From the NCBI GenBank assembly GCA_022823365.1, contig JAJDXG010000056.1:1-64000 (forward strand): a stretch of 64,000 nt of DNA. Direction: 5' to 3'. Positions 48,876 through 63,142 of the stretch are shown in pieces (position 1 is the stretch's first letter; each line of letters starts with the position of its first letter). Position numbers and translations under genes: made by a program. Under the pieces are notes generated by a model. The model did not search any database and was not told where the DNA came from. It was given only the letters and a program-made list of their open reading frames with translations. This DNA comes from Gemmatimonadota bacterium. GTDB lineage: Bacteria > Gemmatimonadota > Gemmatimonadetes > Longimicrobiales > Gaopeijiaceae.

Positions 48876-49706
48876 TCAGTCGCCGCCCGCGCGCGGGCCG
48901 GCGAAGTGGTTGATGGGGCCACCCCCCGTCCCCAGCCCCGGCGCGGAAGAGATCGCCCTCGCGACGAAGTCGATGGCCGTGTCCACGGCCCGTGGGAGAG
49001 ATGCTCCGCGCGCCAGGCCGGCGGCCACGGCCGCGGACAGCGTGCAACCGGTGCCGTGGACGTGACGGGTGGCGATGCGCGGCCGGCGCCAGATACGCTC
49101 CTCGCTTCCGTCCCAGAACACGTCCGCGGCCTCCCCGGAGGGCAGATGGCCGCCCTTCACCAGCGCCGCGCGCGACCCCATCTTGACCAGGTGTCGGGCC
49201 GCCGCCTTCATGGCCGCGAGCGATGCGACCTCCTGGCCGGTGAGCAGCCCCGCCTCGTGCAGGTTGGGCGTCACCAGCGCGGCCAGGGGGACTAGCCGGC
49301 GCGCCAGCGTGGCCTCGGCGTCCGGCGCGAGAAGACGATGGCCGCTGGCGGCGACCATGACCGGGTCCATTACGAAGGCGCGCAGCTGGTGCGCGGCGAT
49401 GGCCTCGGCGACGGTGTCGGCCAGTTCGGCGGTCGCGAGCATTCCGGTCTTGAGGGCGCGTGGATGAAGATCTGCGGCGACCGCGTCGATCTGCGCGCGC
49501 ACCATCTCCGGCGGGACGGGATGGACCGCGGTCACGCCCAGGGTGTTCTGCGCGGTGACGGCGGTCACCGCCGAGGTGCCGAACACACCGAAGGCGTGGA
49601 AGGTCTTGAGGTCCGCCTGGATGCCGGCGCCGCCGCCGGAATCGCTCCCGGCTATGGTGAGTGCGACCGGTGGCGAGCCGGGGCCTTTTCCTGGTGCAGC
49701 GGGCAT
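48876..49706 (-). CDS. thiD: Hydroxymethylpyrimidine/phosphomethylpyrimidine kinase (thiamine synthesis)
   Basis: Phosphorylates HMP and HMP-P for thiamine phosphate synthesis. 276 residues of the ribokinase fold: [30 protein letters not shown] (about 14-43), [50 protein letters not shown], and [20 protein letters not shown] (about 225-244) with the catalytic-site Cys. ATG 49706; an upstream open frame is not conserved. No TPP riboswitch (THI box) is seen in the 172 bases upstream. thiE is 14 kb away. Confidence 0.92.
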   Translation of the reverse strand: MPAAPGKGPGSPPVALTIAGSDSGGGAGIQADLKTFHAFGVFGTSAVTAVTAQNTLGVTAVHPVPPEMVRAQIDAVAADLHPRALKTGMLATAELADTVAEAIAAHQLRAFVMDPVMVAASGHRLLAPDAEATLARRLVPLAALVTPNLHEAGLLTGQEVASLAAMKAAARHLVKMGSRAALVKGGHLPSGEAADVFWDGSEERIWRRPRIATRHVHGTGCTLSAAVAAGLARGASLPRAVDTAIDFVARAISSAPGLGTGGGPINHFAGPRAGGD

Positions 49707-49800
49707 GGGATGGTGGCGTGGGTCGATTCCGGGGGACTGTGGCGCGGCCCTGAGGCCGGCGCAGGCAAAGATAATCCCCTTGGGGAGGGATGAGCAGCGT

Positions 49801-49832
49801 GGAGCAGGATGAGCGGCGGAGCAGGATGAGCG
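49801..49832 (+). repeat. Tandem 15-base direct repeat between thiD and the methyltransferase gene
   Basis: GGAGCAGGATGAGCG at 49801-49815 and 49818-49832 (17-base period), with a partial third unit (GATGAGCAGCG) just before. In the divergent 172-base gap. May be a regulatory site or simple slippage; no gene is visible here. Confidence 0.4.
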
Positions 49833-49878
49833 ATCCCGGCGCCGGTGAGGCGTTGACGTCACGGGCTCCCGCCAGCGG

Positions 49879-50643
49879 GTGCTGAGCAAGCGCAGGACGC
49901 GGATGCTGGCGCGGCTCGCGAGCGCCCGGGGCCGGGTCCGCGAGGGCCATGTCCTGGTGGAGGGCGTGCGCGCGGCCGCCGAAGCACTCGCCTCCGGCGT
50001 GGTCGTGCGCTTCGTGGTATGTTCGCGCGCGCTGACGCGCTCGTCCGCCGGCGAGGGACTGCTCGCGGAACTGGAGGCGAGGGGGCTGACGCCGGACTGG
50101 GTAGGGGAGCGCGAGATGGCGGCCTTGTCCGCGACGGCCAGTCCGCAGGGGATCCTTCTGGTGTGCGAGGAGCCGTCGTTCGCGTCGAAGTCGCTGCCCG
50201 TCGCTGCGGACGTCCGCTTTCTGGCGCTGGACGGCATCCAGGATCCGGGCAACCTGGGCACCCTGGTGCGCACGGCGCGTGCGTTTGACCTCACGGGCGT
50301 GGTCGCCCTGGACGGGACCGTGGATCCCTGGAATGCCAGAGTGGTGCGCGCTTCCGCGGGCAGCGTGTTCCAGATCCCGGTGGTGCGCGCTCCGTGGACC
50401 GAGGTGGCTACCTGGGCCGCCGGCGCGCAGGTGATCGTGGCTGATGCCGCCGGACAGGACGCGGCCACCCTCTCCGTCACGCCGCCCTGGATGCTGGTGG
50501 TCGGCAACGAGGGCGCGGGTGTGCGCGCGGAGATCCGCGAGGCGGCGAACGCCTGGGCGGCCGTGCCCATGGCCGGCGCGGCCGATTCGCTCAACGCGGC
50601 GGTCGCGGGCGCGATCGTGCTCTACGCGCTCACGCGCGCATGA
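49879..50643 (+). CDS. SpoU/TrmH-family RNA 2'-O-methyltransferase
   Basis: A 254-residue SAM-dependent RNA methyltransferase. The trefoil-knot motifs are clear: LDGIQDPGNLGTLVRTARAF (motif 1, about 116-135), WMLVVGNEGAGV (motif 2, about 206-217), and MAGAADSLNAAVAGAIVLYAL (motif 3, about 233-253). The N-terminal substrate-binding domain (EGHVLVEGVRAAAEAL) is of the RlmB/TrmH class. GTG 49879. ATGA overlap with pilD. Target nucleotide unknown. Confidence 0.88.
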   Translation: MLSKRRTRMLARLASARGRVREGHVLVEGVRAAAEALASGVVVRFVVCSRALTRSSAGEGLLAELEARGLTPDWVGEREMAALSATASPQGILLVCEEPSFASKSLPVAADVRFLALDGIQDPGNLGTLVRTARAFDLTGVVALDGTVDPWNARVVRASAGSVFQIPVVRAPWTEVATWAAGAQVIVADAAGQDAATLSVTPPWMLVVGNEGAGVRAEIREAANAWAAVPMAGAADSLNAAVAGAIVLYALTRA

Positions 50644-51689
50644 CCGATCCGGTAGTGCTCGCCCTTGCCGGGCTGGTCGGCCTGGCGCTCGGGTCGTTCC
50701 TCAACGTCTGCGTGGCGCGCTGGCCGCGCGGCGGTTCGGTGGTGCGGCCGCGCTCGGCGTGCCCGGCGTGCTCGGCCCCGATCCGCTGGTACGACCAGAT
50801 CCCGGTGGTGAGCTGGTCCCTGCTGCGCGGCCGCTGCAGAAAGTGCGGTGCCCGCGTCTCCCTGTCGTATCCGCTGGTGGAGACCGCTGGCGCCGCGATC
50901 TGCGTGCTCGTCGTCCTCACCGGCGGTGTGAGCCTGGAGGCGGCCGCCGCCGCCTTCTTCCTGCTCGTCCTGCTGGGCGTCGCGCTCACCGACGCGCGCT
51001 TCTACCTGATCCCCGACCAGTTCTCGCTCGGCGGCGCGGCGGTGGGCCTGGCGCTGTCGCTCGCGCCGGGGGGAATCGCTCCCGGCAGTGCGACCACGGG
51101 GGTGGCGGTCGGGTTCGGTGGGATGTGGCTGGTGGGTGCGGCAGGCACCTGGGTGCTCGCGCGCGCTCGTCCGGGGCGGCTGGAGGAGGCCGGCCGCGAA
51201 CACGCCCAGGGTCGCCGCCAGACTCGTGACGCCCGGGGGGTGCGCGTCCTGGCGAGGCCGCGCGGCCAGCTGGCGGCGCTGCTGCCGACCCTTCCGGTGA
51301 TGGCGCTGGTCGGATGGTGGTTCGGGCCGGTCGGCGTGGCTGCGGCGGTGGCGGCCTGCGCGGCCGGACTGGCCGTCCTGGTCGCCTGGGTGGAGGGATT
51401 GGGCGAGGACGCGGACTCCACCGCGCCCTTGACCCCGGGAGCTGTGCTGGGAGGAGGCGACGTCAAGATGATGGCGCTGGTGGGTGCGTTCACCGGCCCG
51501 TGGGGCGCGGTCCTGACCGTATTCCTGGCAGCCTTCGCGGGTCTCCTGGCCTACCTGAAGCTGCGGCTGCTGCTGGGAACCCGCCACCTGGTTCCCCTCG
51601 GCGTGTTCCTGGCGGTCGGCGCCGCCATCACGCTGTGGTGGGGTGACGTCGTACTCGCCTGGTATCTGCGGCTGTCCGGGCTCACTTGA
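50640..51689 (+). CDS. pilD: PilD: prepilin peptidase and N-methyltransferase
   Basis: Inner-membrane aspartic protease that cleaves prepilin leaders after Gly and methylates the new N-terminus. 349 residues: N-terminal GSFLNVCVARWPRG (about 18-31), cytoplasmic domain with paired zinc Cys (CPACSAPIRWYDQIPVVSW and CRKCGARVS), catalytic Asp in TDARFYLIPDQ (about 116-126) and Asp in LGGGDVKMMALVGAF (about 272-286). A longer-than-usual linker (about 170-230, charged, EHAQGRRQTRDARG) sits between membrane helices. 25 kb from the pilus genes it serves. Stop overlaps the end of the convergent gamma-carbonic anhydrase gene by 8 bases. Confidence 0.93.
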   Translation: MTDPVVLALAGLVGLALGSFLNVCVARWPRGGSVVRPRSACPACSAPIRWYDQIPVVSWSLLRGRCRKCGARVSLSYPLVETAGAAICVLVVLTGGVSLEAAAAAFFLLVLLGVALTDARFYLIPDQFSLGGAAVGLALSLAPGGIAPGSATTGVAVGFGGMWLVGAAGTWVLARARPGRLEEAGREHAQGRRQTRDARGVRVLARPRGQLAALLPTLPVMALVGWWFGPVGVAAAVAACAAGLAVLVAWVEGLGEDADSTAPLTPGAVLGGGDVKMMALVGAFTGPWGAVLTVFLAAFAGLLAYLKLRLLLGTRHLVPLGVFLAVGAAITLWWGDVVLAWYLRLSGLT

Positions 51690-52212
51690 GTCCCAGCTCC
51701 TCCATATACCTCCGCGACAGCCGCACGTAGTGGCCGCCGCCTCCTTCCACCCAGCGCGCCGACGCCCCCTCCAGGGTCTTCCTGATCCGCCCGGGCACGC
51801 CCGCGACCAGGCTGTGCGCGGGGATGTCGGCACCCTCGAGCACGACGGTTCCCGCGGCCAGGACGCAGCCCGCGCCCACCCGCGCGCCCTGCAGGATGAC
51901 GGCGTTCATGCCCACGACCGTGTTGTCGCCGATCTCGCAGCTCTCGAACTTCGCTCCGTGGCCGACGGTTACATCCTCACCAACCACCGTGGGCCCCCAG
52001 TGGCCCACGTGCACCACGCAGTTCTCCTGGATGTTGCTGCGTGCGCCGATGACGACGCCGTGCTCCGGGTTATCGCCCCGCAGGACCGCGCCGAACCAGA
52101 TGCTGGCTTCCTCTGCCACCGTAACGTCGCCGATGAGGACCGCCGTGGGAGCCAGGAAGGCGCTCTCGGCGACCTTGGGGGTGTGCCCGTTGAAGGACAG
52201 AATCAACGCCAT
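51682..52212 (-). CDS. Gamma-carbonic anhydrase-like left-handed beta-helix protein
   Basis: A 176-residue hexapeptide-repeat protein (YrdA/PaaY group). Repeats run about 18-140 (VAESAFLAPTAVLIGDVTV...). Zn-ligand-like His residues are VVHVGHWGP and VTVGHGAKFESC; the first two ligand positions look conserved. Carbonic anhydrase activity is not assured in this group. ATG 52212, 4 bases after the CorC-like stop. Convergent with pilD, with their ends overlapping by 8 bases. Confidence 0.85.
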   Translation of the reverse strand: MALILSFNGHTPKVAESAFLAPTAVLIGDVTVAEEASIWFGAVLRGDNPEHGVVIGARSNIQENCVVHVGHWGPTVVGEDVTVGHGAKFESCEIGDNTVVGMNAVILQGARVGAGCVLAAGTVVLEGADIPAHSLVAGVPGRIRKTLEGASARWVEGGGGHYVRLSRRYMEELGLK

Positions 52213-52216
52213 GCCC

Positions 52217-53485
52217 CTATTCGCCCTCGCCCCCGGGAGCGGGCACCTTGCGCAACCGTGCGCGCAGGATCTGGGTTTCGGAGGCCTCCACGATCCGGAT
52301 ATCGACGCCCGCTACCACCACCTCCTCATCCGGGGCGGGAACGTGGCCCAGCCTTTCCACCAGAAACCCGTTCAGCGAGCGGTGCTCCAGGTGGGGCAGA
52401 GAGACGTTCATCGCGTAGTTGATCTCCCGCAGTTCCGTGGATCCCTCGACGATCGCTTCCGTGCGCGAGACGCGCACGATGGCCTCGGACGCGGGATCGG
52501 TTTCGTCCACGATCTCGCCAACCAGCTCCTCGAGCAGATCCTCGAGGGTGACGAGACCATCGGTGCCTCCGAACTCGTCGGCCACGATGCCCATGTGGAT
52601 GCGCCGGCTCTGGAAATCGCGCAGCAGGCGCGTGAGGGGCAGGGAACCGGGGACGAAAAAGGGCTCCCGCGAGAGTTCCGACAGCCGTGCGTTGGCCTGC
52701 CCGCCGGAGTGGGCGGCATAGGCTTCGCGCACATACAGGATGCCGGTGACATCGTCGATCGACTCGCCGAACACCGGCACCCGCGAGTACGGCACCTCGG
52801 GCAGCTCTTCGACGATGTCCGCGAGCCTCAGCGAGTCGTTCCAGGCGAAGATGGACACGCGTGGCGTCATCACGTCCCCGGCCGTGGTCTCGTCCAGACG
52901 AAAGGCCCGTTCCGCCAGCTCGTGCTCCTCCGGCATCACGACGCCTTCCTCCTGACCCAGTTCGGCCAGTTCGCTCACCTCGCGCTCCTGGGCCGAACGG
53001 CCTTCGTCGCCCGGCCGATGGATCCAGTAGCGCGCGAATCGCCGCACCGGGTAGAGGAGCGGACGAGAGAGCCGTTCGAGCAGGAGCAGCGCGGGGGCGC
53101 CGAGGAGTGCCAGCCGAACCGGCCTGGCCTGGGCCACCGCCCGCGGCACCAGTTCGCCCGCGACCAGAACCGTGCCCACGACCACGACCGCGGCAATCAC
53201 CACGGATCCCGTCCCGACCCGGGCGGACGCTCCCACCCACAGCGCGGCGGTGCCCGCGTTGAACAGCGTGTCGAAGAGCACGTAGGAGTCCAGGAACCGC
53301 CCCGGTTCCTCCCGCAGCCGCGACAGCTTGTCGGCCTCCTGGAAGCCCTCGTCCACGAGCGTGCGGATGCGCGATTCACCCACCGTGACGCACGCGGTCT
53401 GGGCTGCGCTCAACAGCGCCGACCCGACCAGCAGCAGGAACCCGAGGCCCAGCAGGATGGTAGTCAACCGAAATCTCCCGTCCAC
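52217..53485 (-). CDS. HlyC/CorC (CNNM) family membrane protein with CBS pair
   Basis: Probably an ion (Mg/Co) transport-related protein of the CNNM class, about 420 residues: N-terminal DUF21/CNNM membrane domain (about 8-150, TTILLGLGFLLLVGSALLSAAQTA...), two CBS domains (about 190-310, GDVMTPRVSIFAW, RVPVFGESIDDVTGILYVRE, HMGIVADEFGGTDGLVTLEDLLEELVGEI) and a C-terminal CorC_HlyC domain. The start is uncertain: GTG 53485 is used here, while TTG 53467 has a better ribosome-binding site (GGGAG 7 bases upstream). A start at 53593 would overlap moxR. Downstream of moxR. Confidence 0.85.
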   Translation of the reverse strand: MDGRFRLTTILLGLGFLLLVGSALLSAAQTACVTVGESRIRTLVDEGFQEADKLSRLREEPGRFLDSYVLFDTLFNAGTAALWVGASARVGTGSVVIAAVVVVGTVLVAGELVPRAVAQARPVRLALLGAPALLLLERLSRPLLYPVRRFARYWIHRPGDEGRSAQEREVSELAELGQEEGVVMPEEHELAERAFRLDETTAGDVMTPRVSIFAWNDSLRLADIVEELPEVPYSRVPVFGESIDDVTGILYVREAYAAHSGGQANARLSELSREPFFVPGSLPLTRLLRDFQSRRIHMGIVADEFGGTDGLVTLEDLLEELVGEIVDETDPASEAIVRVSRTEAIVEGSTELREINYAMNVSLPHLEHRSLNGFLVERLGHVPAPDEEVVVAGVDIRIVEASETQILRARLRKVPAPGGEGE

Positions 53486-53567
53486 GGGAAACCCGCCGCC
53501 GATCCGACCCGTGCAGGTCGGCTCCGCCGGCCTGACGGAGGCTCGGAAGCGCTGGTACTGCTGGGAT

Positions 53568-54584
53568 CTACCTCCACTGGCGGCTCTCCTCAAGCAGCTC
53601 GCGAACGATGTCGTGGGTACTTCGGTTGTCGGCTTCCGCCTCGAAGTTCAGCACCAGGCGGTGCGCCAGCACGTCGGCTGCCACGGCGCTCACGTCGTCG
53701 ATCGACGGCATGGCTTCCCCGTTCATCGCGGCGCGCGCCTTGGCGCCCAGCACGAGAAACTGGGAGGCTCGCGGCCCGGCACCCCAGCTCACGTATTTCC
53801 TCGTGACCATGGGCGCGTCGGGCGAAGGGCGGGTCGCGCGCGCGAGACGGACCGCGAAGGAGATGAGTGCCGGCGAGGCGGGCACGCGCCGCACCAGGTT
53901 CTGGAGTTCGATCAGCTCTCCCGCGGCAACGACGGGCGAGATGAGGCCGTCGTCGGCGCCGGTGGTCCTCATGGCGATCTCTTCCTCCTCCCGCTGATCG
54001 GGATAGCCGATCCGCAGCTCGAGCATGAAGCGGTCAAGCTGGGCTTCCGGAAGAGGATACGTGCCCTCCTGCTCGATGGGATTCTGTGTCGCAAGCACGA
54101 AGAAGGGGGGAGCGAGGCGCATGGTTTCGCCCGATGCCGTGACCGCCCGTTCCTGCATGGCCTGCAGGAGCGCCGCCTGGGTCTTGGGCGGCGCCCGGTT
54201 GATCTCGTCCGCGAGCACCACGTTGGCGAAAATGGGTCCGCGCACGAAGCGGAACACCCGCCGCCCGGAAGTCCGGTCCTCCTCGATCACCTCGGTGCCG
54301 GTGATGTCCGTGGGCATCAGATCCGGGGTGAACTGGACGCGGCCGAACTCCAGGTCGAGGGCGTCGGCGAGGGTCGAGACCAGCAGCGTCTTCGCGAGCC
54401 CCGGCACGCCCACCAGGAGAACGTGTCCGTTGGCGAGCAGGGCCGTGAGAAGCCCGCCCACGATCGCCTCCTGACCCACGATGCGCTTCGCGACTTCGCT
54501 GCGCAGCGCCAGCGTGACCGTGCCGACCCGATCGAGCAGCAGCAGGTCCCGATCGTCCACCATCGTGTTCTCGAGCGTTCTCAT
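53568..54584 (-). CDS. MoxR-family AAA+ ATPase
   Basis: A 338-residue AAA+ chaperone-like ATPase. Walker A GVPGLAKTLLVS (about 60-71; the usual GVPGxGKT has Ala for Gly), Walker B VLADEINRAPPKTQAALLQAM, sensor-1 LATQNPIEQEGTYPLPEAQLDRF, lid helix in the last 100 residues. Works on metal-cofactor or surface-protein maturation in other bacteria, usually with DUF58 and von Willebrand factor genes, which are absent here; a CorC-like gene follows instead. ATG 54584, preceded by a leader with an 8-bp hairpin. Confidence 0.9.
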   Translation of the reverse strand: MRTLENTMVDDRDLLLLDRVGTVTLALRSEVAKRIVGQEAIVGGLLTALLANGHVLLVGVPGLAKTLLVSTLADALDLEFGRVQFTPDLMPTDITGTEVIEEDRTSGRRVFRFVRGPIFANVVLADEINRAPPKTQAALLQAMQERAVTASGETMRLAPPFFVLATQNPIEQEGTYPLPEAQLDRFMLELRIGYPDQREEEEIAMRTTGADDGLISPVVAAGELIELQNLVRRVPASPALISFAVRLARATRPSPDAPMVTRKYVSWGAGPRASQFLVLGAKARAAMNGEAMPSIDDVSAVAADVLAHRLVLNFEAEADNRSTHDIVRELLEESRQWR

Positions 54585-54897
54585 GTGAGGCTGCAGCTCC
54601 GGGTTCGAATCGAGGAACGGGCGGCGGATGCCCCTCGCATCCGCAAGATCGCAGATTCCGCAAGCCTAGCGAGAATAAACCGATTTTCGGGACAGGATCC
54701 CGGCTCGCGCCGGGCGATGCCGAAGGTACGGGCACCAGCCCCGCTTGCGCCAGCCGCCGCCATGGAAAAGGGGTGCCGGCGAGAGCTTCCCGGACCAGCG
54801 AAAACGGGGCGTTCCGGAGGTTGCGCCGGATGCGTCAACCTTCTAGCTTCTGTCGGCTGTTTCCGGGGCAGGATCGCACCGGTGGGAGGTTGATCAG
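54585..54897. other. 313-base divergent region between moxR and the ATP synthase operon
   Basis: No gene seen. It holds two perfect hairpins: GCGGATGC-CCCTC-GCATCCGC (54624-54644, in the moxR leader) and CCCGGC-TCGC-GCCGGG (54699-54714). Between them is an AT-rich island (54670-54688, AGAATAAACCGATTTTCGG), a plausible promoter core for moxR. A weak TTGCGC (54821) with TAGCTT (54844) may be the atp promoter. Confidence 0.5.
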
Positions 54898-55170
54898 GTG
54901 GGCGACGAAAAGCCCCCGCGAACTCCGGCAGGAGATCCGTGGAATCCTCGGGCAGATGCAGCCCGCGTTGCGGGCCAGGGACTGACCCTGGCGCTCGCGA
55001 CCGGGCTCTTCCTGTGGGTGGGCTGGTGGCTGGACAACCGGCTGGGGACGGTCCCGGTATTCACCGTCCTGGGCGCCTTCGTGGGAGCAGCCGCGGGCTT
55101 GTACAGCCTCTACTACCACGTCGTCCTGGAACCACGCCGGCAGAGAGAACGGGAAGAACACGAGCGATGA
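54898..55170 (+). CDS. AtpZ/AtpI-type ATP synthase accessory protein
   Basis: A 90-residue membrane protein with two helices (about 28-48 and 52-72, LALATGLFLWVGWWLDNRLG and FTVLGAFVGAAAGLYSLYYH); the pattern GWWLDNRLGTVPVFTVLGAFVGAAAGLYSLY is typical of AtpZ (a putative small Mg/Ca or c-ring assembly factor). GTG 54898. First gene of the atp operon; the next gene's ATG overlaps its stop. Confidence 0.8.
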   Translation: MGDEKPPRTPAGDPWNPRADAARVAGQGLTLALATGLFLWVGWWLDNRLGTVPVFTVLGAFVGAAAGLYSLYYHVVLEPRRQREREEHER

Positions 55171-55538
55171 CGCTCAAGTACGCGGGGGCGGCCCTCGCCA
55201 TCCTGGCCGCCGCAAACGGCGTGATGTTCCCCTGGCTCGACGGCCCCGGCAGGGCTGGTCTCCTGGTCGCGGCCGCCATCACGTTTCCGGTTCAGGTGGC
55301 GGCCTTCGCCCTGCTCTGCAAGCACGCGGTACGGCCCGCCGAGGGGCTGGTCGTCTGGATCGGCGCCGCAGTCGTTCGCATGGCGACCGTAGTCGCCGTG
55401 GGGCTGGCGGTGACGCTGCTTCCGGCGCTTTCCCCCGCCACCACCCTGCTGGGCTGCGCGGGATTCTTCTTCGTGCTACTGATGCTCGAACCCGTCTTCC
55501 TCGCCGCCCGCACGCGGTCCGCGGCAGAAGCGGCCTGA
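55167..55538 (+). CDS. ATP synthase protein I-like (second accessory membrane protein)
   Basis: A 123-residue protein with four probable membrane helices (about 6-22, 32-50, 62-80, 88-112). Position between AtpZ and subunit a matches ATP synthase protein I (AtpI), thought to help c-ring assembly; sequence conservation is low. ATG 55167 overlaps the AtpZ stop. 13 bases before atpB. Confidence 0.6.
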   Translation: MTLKYAGAALAILAAANGVMFPWLDGPGRAGLLVAAAITFPVQVAAFALLCKHAVRPAEGLVVWIGAAVVRMATVVAVGLAVTLLPALSPATTLLGCAGFFFVLLMLEPVFLAARTRSAAEAA

Positions 55539-55551
55539 TGGGGGAGACCGC

Positions 55552-56803
<1,252 letters not shown>

Positions 56804-56898
56804 GCCGGCATCCCCGGCGACGAGGCGGCCGACGTGTGCCGGATCCCGCATCCGGCCACGTTCCAGAGCCCGTCGCGGACACCTTTGGTGGCACGACT

Positions 56899-57483
56899 AT
56901 GAGAGCATTATCGGTGGCTGCCGCGGCGGCGGCACTCAGCGCCCTTCCCGCATCGCTCCTGGCTCAGGAAGGTCCGGGGCTTTTCGACATCAACACCGGC
57001 CTGAGCCTGTGGGCGCTGATCGTCTTCCTGATCCTGCTTCTGCTCCTCGCCAAATTCGCCTGGGGTCCGATCCTGAATGCGCTCGAGACCCGCGAGCAGA
57101 ACATCCAGAGCTCCATCGACGACGCCGCACGGCTGCGCAAGGAGGCATCCGACGCGCTCGACGAGCACAGGCGGCAACTGCGCGAGGCGCGTCACGAGGC
57201 GCAGCTCATCATCGCCGAGGCGAAGGAGGCCGCGGCCAGCCTCGGGAGTGAGCTGGAAGCGAAGGCGCGGCAGGAGAGCGCCGCTATCGTGCAGCGCGCG
57301 CGGCGAGAGATCGAAGTGGAGCGGGACGCGGTGCTGGAGGCGATCCGCAAGGAGACCGTCGGCCTCGCGCTCGCGGCCGCGTCCAGGCTGGTCAAGCAGC
57401 GTCTGGATGCGCGGGAAGACCGGGAGTTGGTGAACGACTACCTGTCGTCGCTCTCCGACACGGCCGAGGGACGCTACGCGTGA
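56899..57483 (+). CDS. atpF: ATP synthase F0 subunit b, with signal-peptide-like N-terminus
   Basis: Peripheral stalk, 194 residues. Residues 1-23 ([22 protein letters not shown]) look like a cleavable signal peptide ending ALPASLLAQ, followed by [42 protein letters not shown], the normal single membrane helix, and a long charged coiled coil (about 75-180). The ATG at 56899 is chosen because an in-frame ATG at 56836 has no conserved sequence. GTGA overlap with atpH. Confidence 0.9.
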   Translation: MRALSVAAAAAALSALPASLLAQEGPGLFDINTGLSLWALIVFLILLLLLAKFAWGPILNALETREQNIQSSIDDAARLRKEASDALDEHRRQLREARHEAQLIIAEAKEAAASLGSELEAKARQESAAIVQRARREIEVERDAVLEAIRKETVGLALAAASRLVKQRLDAREDRELVNDYLSSLSDTAEGRYA

Positions 57484-58055
57484 GGGAAGAAACGGTCGCC
57501 AGGAACTACGCGGAGACCCTCTTCGCGCTGGCGGAGCGTCACGAGGGGGTCGAGGCGTACCAGGACGCGCTGGCTGCCCTGGTCGGGACCCTCAACGAGA
57601 GCCCCGGGTTGCGAAACTTCCTGGCCACGCCGCGCATCGCCGCCGCGGACAAGAAGGCGGTCTTGCGCTCCGCGCTCGAGGGTCGCGTCCCGGGACGCTT
57701 TCTCAGCTTCGTGCTGGTCACGGTCGACAAGCGCAGGCAGGCGCTGCTCGAGCAGATCGCGCTCAGCTACAACGAGTTGCTGGACGAACACCACAAGCGG
57801 GTCCACGTCGAGGTGACCGTGGCGCGCGCGCTCGACGGCGCGGCGCAGAGGAGCGTCGCCGGCCGGCTCTCGCAGCTGCTGGGCCGGACCGCGATTCCCC
57901 ACTTCCGCGTCCACCCGGAAATCCTCGGCGGAGTGATGGTGAGGGCGGGCGACACCGTATACGACGGTTCCCTGAGACGCCGCCTGGAGGGGATGCGCCA
58001 CTCGCTGCTGGCGGCATCCCTGAGCGGCACTGCGACAACCAACGGCGGAGGCTGA
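57480..58055 (+). CDS. atpH: ATP synthase F1 subunit delta
   Basis: Connects F1 to the b stalk. 191 residues: [26 protein letters not shown] (about 6-31), [30 protein letters not shown] near the end (here [25 protein letters not shown], the typical OSCP/delta signature). GTG 57480 overlaps the atpF stop. Confidence 0.93.
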   Translation: MREETVARNYAETLFALAERHEGVEAYQDALAALVGTLNESPGLRNFLATPRIAAADKKAVLRSALEGRVPGRFLSFVLVTVDKRRQALLEQIALSYNELLDEHHKRVHVEVTVARALDGAAQRSVAGRLSQLLGRTAIPHFRVHPEILGGVMVRAGDTVYDGSLRRRLEGMRHSLLAASLSGTATTNGGG

Positions 58056-58082
58056 CGCCTTCGAGGCACCACAGGACAGGGT

Positions 58083-59657
<1,575 letters not shown>

Positions 59658-59658
59658 C

Positions 59659-62302
<2,644 letters not shown>

Positions 62303-62306
62303 ACCG

Positions 62307-63122
62307 GTGCGTCTGGACCTGCACCTGCACTCCCAGGCCTCGGACGGCTCCGAGCCTCCGTCGGGTGTCGTGGAGGCTGCCGCCGCCGGGCGGCTGGACG
62401 TGATCGCGCTCACCGATCACGACACTACCCAGGGTCTCGACGGCGCCCGCGCGGCCGCCGCGCGAGTCCCGATCGAGATCGTTTCGGGTATCGAGATCAG
62501 CACGGCGCACGCGGGCAGGGGGCTTCACATCCTGGGCTACTTCGTGGATCCCTCGACGCCCCGGCTGCGCGCCTACGAGACCCGCGCCCGCCACCGGCGC
62601 GAAGAGCGGATGCGGGAGATGATCCAGCGGCTGGCCGCCCGCCGCGTGCACGTGCGCTACGAGTCGGTGGTCGAAATCGCCGGGCCCTCGCGCCGCAGCC
62701 TGGGTCGGCCCCATCTCGCGCGGGCCCTGGTGGCGGAGGGGTACGCGGACAGCGTACCGGACGCGTTCGACCGGCTCATCGGGAACCAGCATCCCGCATA
62801 CGTTCCAACGGCCTTCGTTTCGGCTGAAGAAGCCATTCGGATCATCCTGGAGTCGGGCGGTATTCCGGTCTGGGCTCATCCTCCCTACGAACTTCTGGAA
62901 GGGCTTCTTCCCGGGCTCAAGCTGGCCGGGCTGAGGGGGATCGAGGTCTACAGGCCCCGAACTTCACCCGAGCGCATTCTCTCGCTGGAGCGGATCGCCC
63001 GGTCCTGGAACCTGCTGATGACCGGCGGCTCCGACTGGCACGGTCCCGACTCGGGAACGCTGGGCGATTTCTGCGTCTTCGGGGATGAGGTGGCGGGGTT
63101 CCTGGAAGCGGGAGGGATGTAG
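62307..63122 (+). CDS. PHP-domain phosphoesterase
   Basis: A 271-residue metal-dependent phosphoesterase of the RNase AM/TrpH group. Metal-binding motifs: DLHLHSQASDG (about 4-14), ALTDHDTTQG (about 34-43), GIEIST (about 66-71), WAHPPYELL (about 190-198), GGSDWHGPD (about 235-243). These proteins hydrolyse 3',5'-nucleoside bisphosphates or RNA 5' ends. GTG 62307, 4 bases after atpC, so it may be read through from the atp operon. Exact substrate unknown. Confidence 0.88.
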   Translation: MRLDLHLHSQASDGSEPPSGVVEAAAAGRLDVIALTDHDTTQGLDGARAAAARVPIEIVSGIEISTAHAGRGLHILGYFVDPSTPRLRAYETRARHRREERMREMIQRLAARRVHVRYESVVEIAGPSRRSLGRPHLARALVAEGYADSVPDAFDRLIGNQHPAYVPTAFVSAEEAIRIILESGGIPVWAHPPYELLEGLLPGLKLAGLRGIEVYRPRTSPERILSLERIARSWNLLMTGGSDWHGPDSGTLGDFCVFGDEVAGFLEAGGM

Positions 63123-63142
63123 GGGGCGATAGCCGGGCCTGG

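Noticed and set aside
49707..49878. TPP riboswitch before thiD
   Set aside because: No CUGAGA or related THI-box elements on the minus strand; only tandem repeats are seen.
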